Source: Streptomyces sp. TLI_171 (GTDB taxonomy: Bacteria; Actinomycetota; Actinomycetes; Streptomycetales; Streptomycetaceae). From it: a stretch of 64,000 nt of DNA. A model generated the notes under the pieces. The model was not told where the DNA came from and did no database searches. It saw only the letters and a program-made list of their open reading frames with translations. The translations under genes were made by a program, and so were the position numbers. Where the stretch lies: NCBI RefSeq assembly GCF_003610255.1, contig NZ_RAPS01000001.1, positions 2,232,001 to 2,296,000 of the forward strand, in the 5' to 3' direction. Positions within the stretch are counted from its first letter, which is position 1. Every line of letters begins with the position of its first letter. Below, piece after piece: positions 42,743 to 51,106 of the stretch.

Positions 42743-44926
42743 GTGATCCGCGCACTGACCGGACTCGCCGTCAGACACGCCTGGAAGGTCATCGCCGTGT
42801 GGGCGGTGCTGGGCATGGCGCTGGCCGGGCTGAGCCCGCTGCTGTTCGCCCGCGTCACCCAGTCCGGGACGGCGGACTTCCTGCCGGCCGGCTACGACTC
42901 GGCCGCCGCACTGCGGATCGCCGAGCAGCACTTCGGGGTGCGGTCCGACGCCACCACCGTCACCGTGCTGGTCGCCCGGACGGACGGCGCGCCGCTGACC
43001 GACGCCGACCGGCAGCGGATCGCGGCCGGGGCGGCGGAGCTCGGCGGGCGCCGGGTCGTGATGCCGCGCAAGAAGGACGAGCCGGCGTTCCTGCTCCCCG
43101 ACCGCTCGCAGACGCCCCGGGTCGCGGCGGTGGCCAGCGCGCCCGACGGCAGCTTCGAGCTGCTCGGCGTCGAACTGGCCGGCAACGCCGCCGAGGAGGG
43201 CGTGCAGGACGTGTACCGGGCGTTCCGCGACTCGGCCCGCGCGGAGTTCGCCGAGTCCGGTCTGCGCACCGGGTTCACCGGCGGCCTGGCGGAGGCCGCG
43301 GACACCGCGGACGCGCACCGGACCGCCACCACCGTCGGCGGCATCCTGGTCGTCGCGCTGATCGTGCTGCTCAACGTGCTGGTGTTCCGCAGCGTGCTGG
43401 CGGCCGCGCTGCCGCTGCTGGCGGTGACCCTGATCGGCGGTGCGGCGAGCGGCGCCGTGGCGGGCGCGGCCGCGCTCACCGGGCTGGACCTGGACGCCTC
43501 CACGCCGAGCCTGATCTCCGTGGTGCTGCTCGGCATCGGCATCGACTACCTGCTGTTCCTGCTGTTCCGGTTCCGCGAGCACCTGCGGGCGCGGCCCGAG
43601 CAGCCCGCCCGGCAGGCCGCCGCCGAGGTGTCGGCCCGGGTCGGCGGCGCGATCGCCTCGGCCGCGCTGACCATCGTCGCGGCCTTCGCGACCCTGGGCG
43701 TGGCGAGCTTCGGGCAGTTCCGCTCGCTGGGCCCGGCGATCGCCGTCGCCGTGCTGGTGATGCTGGCCGGCAGCCTGACCCTGATGCCGGCGCTGCTCGC
43801 GGTCTGCGGCCGGCGGATGTTCTGGCCGTCCCGCGCGCTGCGCCGCCCGCCGCGGGAGGGCGTGGCGGCCCGCTGGGGCGCGCTGGTCACCCGCCGGCCG
43901 GCGGCCGTGCTGGCGGCCTCGGTGGTGCTGCTCGGCGCGCTGGCCGCGGGGGCGGCGGGCATCCGGATGGACTACGGGCTCGGCGGCGACTCCTCGACGC
44001 CCTCGGCCGCCACCGCCGTGGAGATCGCGCGGGCGCTGCCCGCGGGCGTGTCCGATCCGATCTCGGTGTACGTCACCGCGAAGGACGGCGCCGCGGTCGA
44101 CCCCGGCCGGCTGGACGGCCTGGCCCGGGCGCTGGCCGGGGTGGACGGCGTCGGGCAGGTCGCGCCGGCCGTGCCGAGCGCCGACGGCCGGGCGGCGCGG
44201 ATCGACCTGTACCCGAGCGCCGACCCGCAGAGCGAGCGGGTCCGCGAGCTGGCCGCCGGACCGGTCCGCGCGGCGGCCGCCGCGCACGCCCCGCCCGGCA
44301 CGCTGGCCCGGGTCGGCGGCAGTGCGGCGGTGTTCGCCGACATCTCGGCCGCGGTCGACCACGACCTGGCGGTGGTGTTCCCGGTCGCGGCCGCGCTGAT
44401 CGCGCTGATCCTGCTGCTGCTCCTGCGCAGCCTGCTCGCCCCGGCGGTGCTGCTGCTGGCGGTCGGCCTCGGCTTCGCCGCCACCCTGGGCGCCGCCACC
44501 CTGGTGTTCCAGCACCTGCTGGACGGCCCGGGCGTCGCCTTCACGCTGCCGCTGGTGCTGTTCCTGTTCGTGGTGGCGCTGGGCACCGACTACAACATCC
44601 TGATCACCGACCGGATCCGTGAGGAGATGCGGCGCCCCGGCCCGCCCCGCGCGGCCGTGGCCCGGGCCGTCCGCCACACCGCCCCGGCCGTCGCCACCGC
44701 GGGCCTGGTGCTGGCCGGGTCCTTCGCCTCGCTGGCCGCCTCCCCGGGCAGCGAGCAGATCTCCTTCGCGCTGACGCTGGGCATCCTGCTCTCCGCCCTG
44801 GTCCTGTCGCTGGCCCTGGTGCCCGCTCTCGCCACGCTGCTCGGCCGCACCCTCTGGTGGCCGCTCCGCCCGGGGCCCGCGCCCGTTCCGGTGGCGCCGA
44901 CCCCGGAGCGCCACCCGGTGTCCTGA
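42743..44926 (+). CDS. MMPL family RND-type exporter
   Basis: The 727-residue protein has twelve helices in two halves of six, each with a large external loop, and MMPL landmarks (VLLGIGIDYLLFLLFRFREH in the first half, VVALGTDYNILITDRIREEM in the second, each with the buried Asp-Tyr pair used for proton flow). MMPL proteins export lipids or antibiotics. The GTG start at 42743 has GGGAGGG about 8 bases upstream. It is divergent from kinase 2 (277-base gap), suggesting control by that two-component system. Confidence 0.9.
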   Translation: MIRALTGLAVRHAWKVIAVWAVLGMALAGLSPLLFARVTQSGTADFLPAGYDSAAALRIAEQHFGVRSDATTVTVLVARTDGAPLTDADRQRIAAGAAELGGRRVVMPRKKDEPAFLLPDRSQTPRVAAVASAPDGSFELLGVELAGNAAEEGVQDVYRAFRDSARAEFAESGLRTGFTGGLAEAADTADAHRTATTVGGILVVALIVLLNVLVFRSVLAAALPLLAVTLIGGAASGAVAGAAALTGLDLDASTPSLISVVLLGIGIDYLLFLLFRFREHLRARPEQPARQAAAEVSARVGGAIASAALTIVAAFATLGVASFGQFRSLGPAIAVAVLVMLAGSLTLMPALLAVCGRRMFWPSRALRRPPREGVAARWGALVTRRPAAVLAASVVLLGALAAGAAGIRMDYGLGGDSSTPSAATAVEIARALPAGVSDPISVYVTAKDGAAVDPGRLDGLARALAGVDGVGQVAPAVPSADGRAARIDLYPSADPQSERVRELAAGPVRAAAAAHAPPGTLARVGGSAAVFADISAAVDHDLAVVFPVAAALIALILLLLLRSLLAPAVLLLAVGLGFAATLGAATLVFQHLLDGPGVAFTLPLVLFLFVVALGTDYNILITDRIREEMRRPGPPRAAVARAVRHTAPAVATAGLVLAGSFASLAASPGSEQISFALTLGILLSALVLSLALVPALATLLGRTLWWPLRPGPAPVPVAPTPERHPVS

Positions 44927-45034
44927 CGGCGGGTCGGCCCGGTCGGGCGCCGGTCGGCGGGTGGGTCGAGCGGCGCTCGAACGGGCGGTGGGACGATGTG
45001 ACGGTCGCAGGGGCGGAGTCCGGAGGGGGCCACG

Positions 45035-45979
45035 GTGCCGTACGAGTTGACCGGACGGCTGGTGGTCGGGATCGCGTCCAGCGCGCTGTTCGACCTGGCC
45101 GAGTCGGACCGGGTGTTCCGGGAGGACGGCGAGGAGGCCTACCGGGCCTACCAGGAACGGAACCTGGACGTCACCTTCGCGCCCGGGACGGCGTTCCCGT
45201 TCGTCAAGCGGCTGCTGTCGCTGAACGACCTGGGCGAGTCGCACGACCCGCTGGTCGAGGTGATCGTGCTGTCGCGCAACGACCCGGACACCGGGCTGCG
45301 GGTGATGCGGTCGATCCGGGCGCACAAGCTGCCGATCACCCGGGCGATCTTCAAGCAGGGGCGGGCCCCGTACGAGTACATCCCGGCGCTGAACATGTCG
45401 CTGTTCCTGTCGGCGAACGAGGGCGACGTCCGGGAGGCGGTGGCCGCCGGGCTGCCGGCCGGGCGGGTGCTGGGGCCGGTGCGGCCGGACGACGAGGACG
45501 ACCCGGACCTGCGGATCGCGTTCGACTTCGACGGGGTGCTGGCCAGCGACGCCTCCGAGCAGGTGTACCAGCGCGAGGGCATCGAGAAGTTCCGCGACCA
45601 CGAGGTGGCGCATGCCGACGTGCCGCACGACGCGGGCCCGCTGAAGGAGTTCCTCGCCGGGGTCAACCGGATCCAGCGGCGCGAGGAGGAGGAGCGTCGG
45701 AAGAACCCGGGCTACCGCCTGCGGGTGCACGTCTCGATCGTCACGGCCCGCAACTCCCCCGCCGAGGAGCGGGCGGTGCGCAGCCTCAAGCGCTGGGGAG
45801 TGCGGGTCAACGACGCGTTCTTCCTGGGCGGCATCGACAAGGGCACGATCATGGCGGTGCTGCGCCCGCACATCTTCTTCGACGACCAGCAGGTGCACCT
45901 GGACAGCACGGCGCGCACCACGCCGAGCGTGCACATCCCGATCGGTCAGATCAACGAGGTTCCGCCGCCGGGGAGCTGA
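45035..45979 (+). CDS. Cytosolic 5'-nucleotidase I-like protein
   Basis: The 314-residue protein matches the 5'-nucleotidase I family (NT5C1 type): LVVGIASSALFDLAESD at the start, IVLSRNDPDTGLRVMRSI, FDFDGVLASDASEQVYQREG with the nucleophile DxD, and GIDKGTIMAVLRPHIFFDDQ near the end. Such enzymes dephosphorylate nucleoside monophosphates. The family is best known in animals but occurs in bacteria. GTG start with GGAGGGGG five bases upstream. No obvious operon partner. Confidence 0.85.
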   Translation: MPYELTGRLVVGIASSALFDLAESDRVFREDGEEAYRAYQERNLDVTFAPGTAFPFVKRLLSLNDLGESHDPLVEVIVLSRNDPDTGLRVMRSIRAHKLPITRAIFKQGRAPYEYIPALNMSLFLSANEGDVREAVAAGLPAGRVLGPVRPDDEDDPDLRIAFDFDGVLASDASEQVYQREGIEKFRDHEVAHADVPHDAGPLKEFLAGVNRIQRREEEERRKNPGYRLRVHVSIVTARNSPAEERAVRSLKRWGVRVNDAFFLGGIDKGTIMAVLRPHIFFDDQQVHLDSTARTTPSVHIPIGQINEVPPPGS

Positions 45980-46038
45980 GGCCGGACGGGCCGCAAATCG
46001 GTTGGCGCGCCAGCTCGCCTTGGATACCTTGGCTTCTA

Positions 46039-46053
46039 CCTAGGACCCCTAGG
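46039..46053. promoter_or_regulatory. CCTAGG-n3-CCTAGG repeat upstream of the FBP gene
   Basis: CCTAGG (46039-46044), ACC, CCTAGG (46048-46053): two self-palindromic hexamers 20 bases before the ATG at 46073, near the ribosome site. It may be an operator or a 5' UTR element; unproven. Confidence 0.3.
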
Positions 46054-46072
46054 CACGGACCGAGGAGGACCC

Positions 46073-46582
46073 ATGAAGGCGCTGACCGACCCGGAGATCC
46101 GCGCATCGTTCGTCAACTGCACCAAGGGCGAGGCCGGCCGCGCCGCGCTCCCCCGCGAGCTCGCCGAACTCACCTGGGAGGAACTGGACTTCCTCGGCTG
46201 GCGGGATCCGGGCGCACCAGACCGCGGCTACCTGGTGGCCGAGCACGGGGGCCGGCCGGTGGGGGTCGCGCTGCGCCTCGCCCAGCGCGGCCCGGGCGCC
46301 CGGCACGGTTCGATGTGCTCGATCTGCCTGACCACCCACCCCGCGTCGGGCGTCGCGCTGATGACGGCCCGTCGGGCGGGCCGGCCCACCGCCGGGGCGT
46401 ACGCCTCGGCCGGCGAGTACTTCTGCGCCGACCTGGCCTGCTCGCTGTACGTGCGCGGGCGCAGGCGGGCCCCGGCGGGCGGGGTGCGGATGAAGGAGAG
46501 CCTGAGCACCGAGGAGAAGGTCGCCCGGGTCCGGGCCAACCTGGCGGTGTTCCTGGACCGGGTACTGGGGCCCGAGGGGTGA
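46073..46582 (+). CDS. FBP-domain (EF-G-binding-like, treble-clef zinc) protein
   Basis: 169 residues. The core (SMCSICLTTHPASGVALMTA, EYFCADLACSLYVRGR) provides a four-Cys zinc site of the FBP_C treble-clef fold found in elongation-factor-G-binding proteins related to FusB. Such proteins bind EF-G and can rescue it from fusidic acid. Here no resistance claim is made; a ribosome-related role is the family expectation. A CGAGGAGGA ribosome site precedes the ATG. Confidence 0.8.
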   Translation: MKALTDPEIRASFVNCTKGEAGRAALPRELAELTWEELDFLGWRDPGAPDRGYLVAEHGGRPVGVALRLAQRGPGARHGSMCSICLTTHPASGVALMTARRAGRPTAGAYASAGEYFCADLACSLYVRGRRRAPAGGVRMKESLSTEEKVARVRANLAVFLDRVLGPEG

Positions 46583-46594
46583 GCCGACGGGCGC

Positions 46595-47170
46595 TCAGAC
46601 GGTGCGCGGCCAGGTCTCCAGCAGCTGGTGCAGGCCGGCGACGATGCGCTGCCAGGACTCGGCGGCGGGGCGCGGATGGTTGAAGCCGCCGGCCGCCTCG
46701 ATGGTGGCGAAGCCGTGGAAGGTGGCGCGCAGCAGCCGGGCGGCGTCGGTCAGGTCGGGCTCGTCGAGGCGGTAGTGGCGCATCACCGCGTAGGTGAGTT
46801 CGACGCTCCGGGCGAACACCTCGGTGTCGGTGAAGTCGGCCGGGTCGAGCGGCAGTTGGGTGGCGGCGTAGCGGCCGGGGTGGCTGGTCGCGTAGTGCCG
46901 GTAGGCGTCGGCGAAGGCGGCCAGCGCCTCGGCGCCGGAGCGGCCGGCGACGGCGGCGGCGATGGCCCGGTTCAGCTCGTCGGCGGCGAGCAGCGCGACC
47001 CGGGTGCGGATCTCCCGCAGGCTCTTGACGTGCGAGTAGAGGCTGGCGTCCTTCACCCCGAAGCGGCGGGCCAGCGCGGAGGCGGTGACCTTCTCGATGC
47101 CGACCTCGTCGGCGAGTTCGGCCGCGGCCCGGGCGATCCGGTCGGCCGTCAAACCAGCGTGCGCAGCCAT
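46595..47170 (-). CDS. TetR/AcrR family regulator (WHG domain)
   Basis: The 191-residue protein has an N-terminal TetR helix-turn-helix (VTASALARRFGVKDASLYSH, then VKSLREIRTRV) and a C-terminal TetR_C_33/WHG-type ligand domain. Its target is not obvious: the divergent neighbour is a D,D-carboxypeptidase with a 187-base gap between. Confidence 0.9.
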   Translation of the reverse strand: MAAHAGLTADRIARAAAELADEVGIEKVTASALARRFGVKDASLYSHVKSLREIRTRVALLAADELNRAIAAAVAGRSGAEALAAFADAYRHYATSHPGRYAATQLPLDPADFTDTEVFARSVELTYAVMRHYRLDEPDLTDAARLLRATFHGFATIEAAGGFNHPRPAAESWQRIVAGLHQLLETWPRTV

Positions 47171-47357
47171 GGTCCCTGTTCCGTGCGGTGGCCTGTCGGG
47201 CAGGCCGCCAGTTTATCCGGGCGAGGTTTCTCGAATCGGTGTGCGACCTTTTGCCGTGACGAGGCGTCAGTAAGGGCGGGCCGCAAGGGCGAACCCCACC
47301 GGGAAGATCATCCGATACTTCTCAAATGGTAATGTTCATGGCAAAACGGGGGCGTGG

Positions 47358-49016
47358 GTGACGCACGCGCCCCGGCCGTCGCGCACCCTGGAGTCCTCCT
47401 TGCCCGGACGTCTGTACCGCCGCAGCCTGCCGCTCGCGGCCGCGGTCCTCGCCGCCTCCCTGCTCGCCGGGTCGGCCCAGGCCGACGACCCGGCCCCGGC
47501 CGACGCCGCACTGACCGCCGACCTCGACGTGCTGCTCTCCGACGCCCGGCTGGCCAACGCCCAGGCCGGCGTCGAGGTGCTGGACGCCACCACCGGGCAG
47601 GTGCTGTACGCCCGCGAGCCGCAGGCGCTGCTCACCCCGGCGTCCACCCTGAAGACGGTGACCTCGACGGCGGCGCTCGACCTGCTCGGCGCGGACTACC
47701 GCTTCACCACCGAGGTCCGCACCGCGGGCACCACCTACGGCGGGACCCTGGTCGGCGACCTGGTGCTGCGCGGCGGCGGCGACCCCAGCCTGCTGGCCCA
47801 GGACCTCGACGACCTGGCCGCGAAGGTCGCCGCGTCCGGCGTCACCACCGTCACCGGGCGGGTGCTCGCGGACGGCACCCGCTACGACTCGACGCCGCTC
47901 GGCGCCGGCTGGGCCTGGGACGACGAGGCGTACTCGTACAGCCCGCAGATCTCCGGGCTGACCGTCGCCAACGACCCCGAGTACCTGATGGACACCGTGC
48001 AGGTGACGGTCACTCCGGGCGCGGCCGGCGAGCAGGCCAAGGTGGCGCTGGTGCCCGCCGAGGCCCCGATGACCTTCAGCGGCAAGGTCACCACCGGCGC
48101 GGCCGGCAGCGGCTCGGCCGTCGGCGTGGACCGCCGCCGCGGCAGCAACGAGGTGCTGCTGTCCGGCAGCATCGCGGCGGGCGCCGCGCCCGTGACCTCC
48201 TGGCTGACCGTCGAGGACCCGAACACGTACGCGGGCAAGGTGTTCGCGGGCGCACTCGCCCGGCACGGCGTGCGGGTGGTGCGCGGGGTGCAGGCCGCGA
48301 GCGGCACGGAGACCTCGCAGCCGCTGCTCTCGCACCAGTCGCAGACCCTGGCCGAGCTGATCGTCCCGATGCTCAAGGTCAGCAACAACGGCATCGCCGA
48401 GCACCTGACCAAGGAGATCGGCAAGGTGAAGGGCGGCCGCGGCGACTGGGCCACCGGCGTCGCCCAGATCCGCGCCTTCCTGAAGACCAACGGCCTGGAG
48501 ACCCCGGCCGCCCGCCAGGTCGACGGCTCCGGCCTGTCCCGCTACGACCTGATCACCCCGGCGAAGATGGCGGGCCTGCTCAAGCTCGCCCAGAACAAGC
48601 CGTGGTTCGACGCCTGGTACAACGCCCTGCCGGTGGCGGGCAACCCGCAGCGGATGGTCGGCGGCACCCTGGCCGCCCGGATGACCGGCACCAAGGCCGC
48701 GAACAACGTGCACGCCAAGTCCGGTTCGATGGGCGGCGTCGACAACCTGATCGGCTACGCCACCGCGCCCGACGGCCGCAAGCTGGTCTTCGCCGTGATG
48801 GTGAACAACTTCTACGGCGCCAGCCCGCGCCCGGTGATCGACGCGATAGCCGTCCGCCTGGCCACCGGCCCGGCCGCCACCGCGACCCCGAGCCCGGCCG
48901 TCGCCCCGCAGTCGAAGGCCAAGTCGGCGGCCGCGCCGGCCGCCGCGCCCGCCGGGGGCGGCGCCGAGTACACCGGCACCCGCTGGGAGGACTGCGAGGC
49001 CGTCAGCCACTGCTGA
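47358..49016 (+). CDS. dacB: D-alanyl-D-alanine carboxypeptidase/endopeptidase (PBP4, S13)
   Basis: A 552-residue S13 peptidase acting on the outer face of the membrane on peptidoglycan D-Ala-D-Ala or cross-links. The three penicilloyl-serine motifs are visible: SxxK in TPASTLKTVTSTAALD, SxN in VSNNGIAEHLTKEI, and KSG in HAKSGSMGGVDNL (KTG position). A signal peptide ends near GSAQA-DD. The S13 insertion domain lies between the first and second motifs. The C-terminus is an Ala/Pro tail with a Cys pair (WEDCEAVSHC). GTG at 47358 or TTG at 47402 are both possible starts. Confidence 0.92.
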   Translation: MTHAPRPSRTLESSLPGRLYRRSLPLAAAVLAASLLAGSAQADDPAPADAALTADLDVLLSDARLANAQAGVEVLDATTGQVLYAREPQALLTPASTLKTVTSTAALDLLGADYRFTTEVRTAGTTYGGTLVGDLVLRGGGDPSLLAQDLDDLAAKVAASGVTTVTGRVLADGTRYDSTPLGAGWAWDDEAYSYSPQISGLTVANDPEYLMDTVQVTVTPGAAGEQAKVALVPAEAPMTFSGKVTTGAAGSGSAVGVDRRRGSNEVLLSGSIAAGAAPVTSWLTVEDPNTYAGKVFAGALARHGVRVVRGVQAASGTETSQPLLSHQSQTLAELIVPMLKVSNNGIAEHLTKEIGKVKGGRGDWATGVAQIRAFLKTNGLETPAARQVDGSGLSRYDLITPAKMAGLLKLAQNKPWFDAWYNALPVAGNPQRMVGGTLAARMTGTKAANNVHAKSGSMGGVDNLIGYATAPDGRKLVFAVMVNNFYGASPRPVIDAIAVRLATGPAATATPSPAVAPQSKAKSAAAPAAAPAGGGAEYTGTRWEDCEAVSHC

Positions 49017-49103
49017 CACCCCGTCCGGCCCGGGGCCCCGTCGCACACCCGCGGCGGGGCCCTCCGCCGTCTCCGGGGGCTCCGGGATGCCATCGAGCCG
49101 TAA

Positions 49104-49121
49104 CAATCAAACGCTTGATTG
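49104..49121. promoter_or_regulatory. TetR operator (autoregulatory)
   Basis: CAATCAAACGCTTGATTG, arms of 7 bases with a 4-base centre, lies 31-48 bases upstream of the TetR start at 49152. A palindrome of this size directly before a TetR gene is the typical autoregulatory operator. Confidence 0.7.
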
Positions 49122-49151
49122 ATGGCGGGGTGCGCGCCTACGCTCCCGGCC

Positions 49152-49751
49152 ATGACCCAGCCCCCTTCGCCGGCCGACGCGAGCCGGGAGCGGATCGTCG
49201 CGGCCGCCACCGCGCTGTTCGCCGAGCACGGCTACGACGGCACCACCACCCGGACGATCGCCGGCGCCGCCGGGCTGAACGTCGCCACCGTCGCCTACCA
49301 CGTGGGCGGCAAGGCCGACCTGTACCGCGAGGTGATGCGGCGCGCCCACGAGGCCGAGCAGGCCGCCGTGGGCGCGGCGCTGGCCGAGTTCGCCCGCGAG
49401 GCGCCGGCCGACCCGGCGGCCGCGGCCGCCGCCTTCGCCGACCGGTACCTGGACTTCTGCCTGGCCCAGCCGCACGTCCCCGCGCTGTGGATGCGGCGCT
49501 GGCTGTCGGACGCCGCCGAGTTCGCCGGCCTGGAGGAGCAGTACACCCGGCCGCTGCTGGAGTCGGTGCGCGACGCGCTGACCGCCGCGCTGGCCGAACT
49601 GACACCGGATCGAGCCGAGTTGGCCCTGTGGACGGTGCTGTGGACCACCCACGGCTTCTGCCGCTCGATGATCCGGGCGCAGGTCCCCCGCTTCCGCGCC
49701 CACCTGCGCGCCCTGGTGCTGCGCGAACTCGGCCTGGACGGCGCGCCGTGA
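49152..49751 (+). CDS. TetR/AcrR family regulator
   Basis: 199 residues. Helix-turn-helix TTTRTIAGAAGLNVATVAYH with the usual YHVGGKADLYREVM after it, and a C-terminal domain of CerR/TetR type (LCDR-like YLDFCLAQPHVPALWMRRWL). The last stop overlaps the GTG of the transporter gene, so regulator, transporter and lyase are one operon with an operator in front. Confidence 0.92.
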   Translation: MTQPPSPADASRERIVAAATALFAEHGYDGTTTRTIAGAAGLNVATVAYHVGGKADLYREVMRRAHEAEQAAVGAALAEFAREAPADPAAAAAAFADRYLDFCLAQPHVPALWMRRWLSDAAEFAGLEEQYTRPLLESVRDALTAALAELTPDRAELALWTVLWTTHGFCRSMIRAQVPRFRAHLRALVLRELGLDGAP

Positions 49752-51106
49752 CGGCCGCACCGCTGAGCCGGCGTCAGCTCGCCGGGTACGCGCTCGGCTC
49801 GGTCGGCACCGGCATCCACTCGACCGTCCCCGGCCTGCTGCTGCTGTACTTCATGACCGACGCGCTGGGCGTCCCCGCCGGGGTCGCCGGACTGGTGGTC
49901 GCCCTCCCCAAGGCCTGGGACGCCCTGTTCAACCCGACCGTCGGCGCGGCCAGCGACCGCGAGGCGCTGCGCACCGGCCGCCGCACCCGCATCCTGCTGG
50001 CCGGCGCCCTCGCCCTGCCCGTCGCGTTCGCCGCGATGTTCCTCTCCCCGCTGACCGGCACCGGCGCGGCGATCTGGGTGGCCGTCACCTTCGTGCTCGC
50101 CTCCAGCGCCTTCGCGCTGTTCCAGGTCCCGTACGTGGCGCTGCCCGCCGAGATGTCGGAACGGCCCGGGGAGCGCACCCGGATCATGGTGTGGCGGATC
50201 GTCTGCCTCACCCTCGGCATCCTGGTCGCGGGCGGCCTCGCCCCCGCCGTCGTCGCGCTGGCCGGCGACGGCCGCCGCGGCTACGCCGTGATGGGCCTGG
50301 TGATCGCCGCCCTGCTGGCGGCAACCCTGCTGATACCCGTGCTGGGCGCCCGCAAGATCCCCGCCCGGCCCGGCCCCGAACCGCTCGGCCTGCGGGCCGC
50401 GCTGCGCACCGCCCGCGGCAACCGGGCCTTCTTCGCGCTGCTCGGCGCGTTCGTGCTGCAGGCCGCCGCGGTGGCGATCATGCTGGCCGCCGCGCCGTAC
50501 ACCGCCACCTACTGGCTCGGCGGCTACGGCCTGACCTCGGTGCTGTTCGTCTGCCTGGTCGCCCCCAGCGCGATCGCCGTCCCGCTGTGGGGCCGGGCCG
50601 CCGCCCGCTGGGGCCGGCTGCGCTGCCTGACCGCCGCCACCGCCCTGTTCGCGCTGGCCGCCGCCGCGCTCTGGCCCGCCGCCGGCGACGGCGCCGCGCA
50701 CGTCGCCGCGACCCTGGCCCTGTGCGCCCTGCTCGGCACCGCCTACGCGGCCCTGCAGGTGCTGCCGCTCTCGCTGCTGCCCGACACCGTGCACGCCGAC
50801 GCTGCCCGCACCGGCCGCCTGCAGTCCGGGGCGTTCACCGGCCTGTGGACGGCCGGCGAGACCGCCGGGCTGGCCGCCGGACCCGGACTGTTCTCGCTCG
50901 CCCTGGCCGCCGCCGGGTTCGTCGCCTCCACCACCGACCGTCCCGTGGCGCAGACCGCCACCGCCCGGGCCGGCGTGCTGCTCGGCTTCAGCCTCGTCCC
51001 GGCGCTGCTGATGCTGGCCTCGCTGCCCGCCCTGCACGCCTACGGCCGCCGCCGCGCCGCCGCCACCGCCACCGCCGTCGACCCGCTGGTTGGAGAACTC
51101 TCATGA
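49748..51106 (+). CDS. MFS transporter, GPH (MelB-like) family
   Basis: The 452-residue protein has twelve helices and the GPH pattern GTGIHSTVPGLLLLYFMTD, LPKAWDALFNPTVGAASDR and ALPAEMSERPGERTRIMVW. GPH members import sugars or glycosides with cations; several actinobacterial members have unknown substrates. Coupled by overlaps to TetR upstream and to the PLP lyase downstream, so its substrate is probably the lyase's substrate or a precursor. Confidence 0.85.
   Translation: MTAAPLSRRQLAGYALGSVGTGIHSTVPGLLLLYFMTDALGVPAGVAGLVVALPKAWDALFNPTVGAASDREALRTGRRTRILLAGALALPVAFAAMFLSPLTGTGAAIWVAVTFVLASSAFALFQVPYVALPAEMSERPGERTRIMVWRIVCLTLGILVAGGLAPAVVALAGDGRRGYAVMGLVIAALLAATLLIPVLGARKIPARPGPEPLGLRAALRTARGNRAFFALLGAFVLQAAAVAIMLAAAPYTATYWLGGYGLTSVLFVCLVAPSAIAVPLWGRAAARWGRLRCLTAATALFALAAAALWPAAGDGAAHVAATLALCALLGTAYAALQVLPLSLLPDTVHADAARTGRLQSGAFTGLWTAGETAGLAAGPGLFSLALAAAGFVASTTDRPVAQTATARAGVLLGFSLVPALLMLASLPALHAYGRRRAAATATAVDPLVGELS

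Noticed and set aside
42683..45934. A 1,083-codon minus-strand frame across the MMPL and nucleotidase genes
   Set aside because: It is an artefact of high GC: composition is Arg/Gln/Gly/His-rich without domains, and well-supported genes lie on the other strand.
46073..46582. A fusidic-acid resistance gene
   Set aside because: The FBP-type zinc domain is related to FusB but sequence alone does not support resistance.
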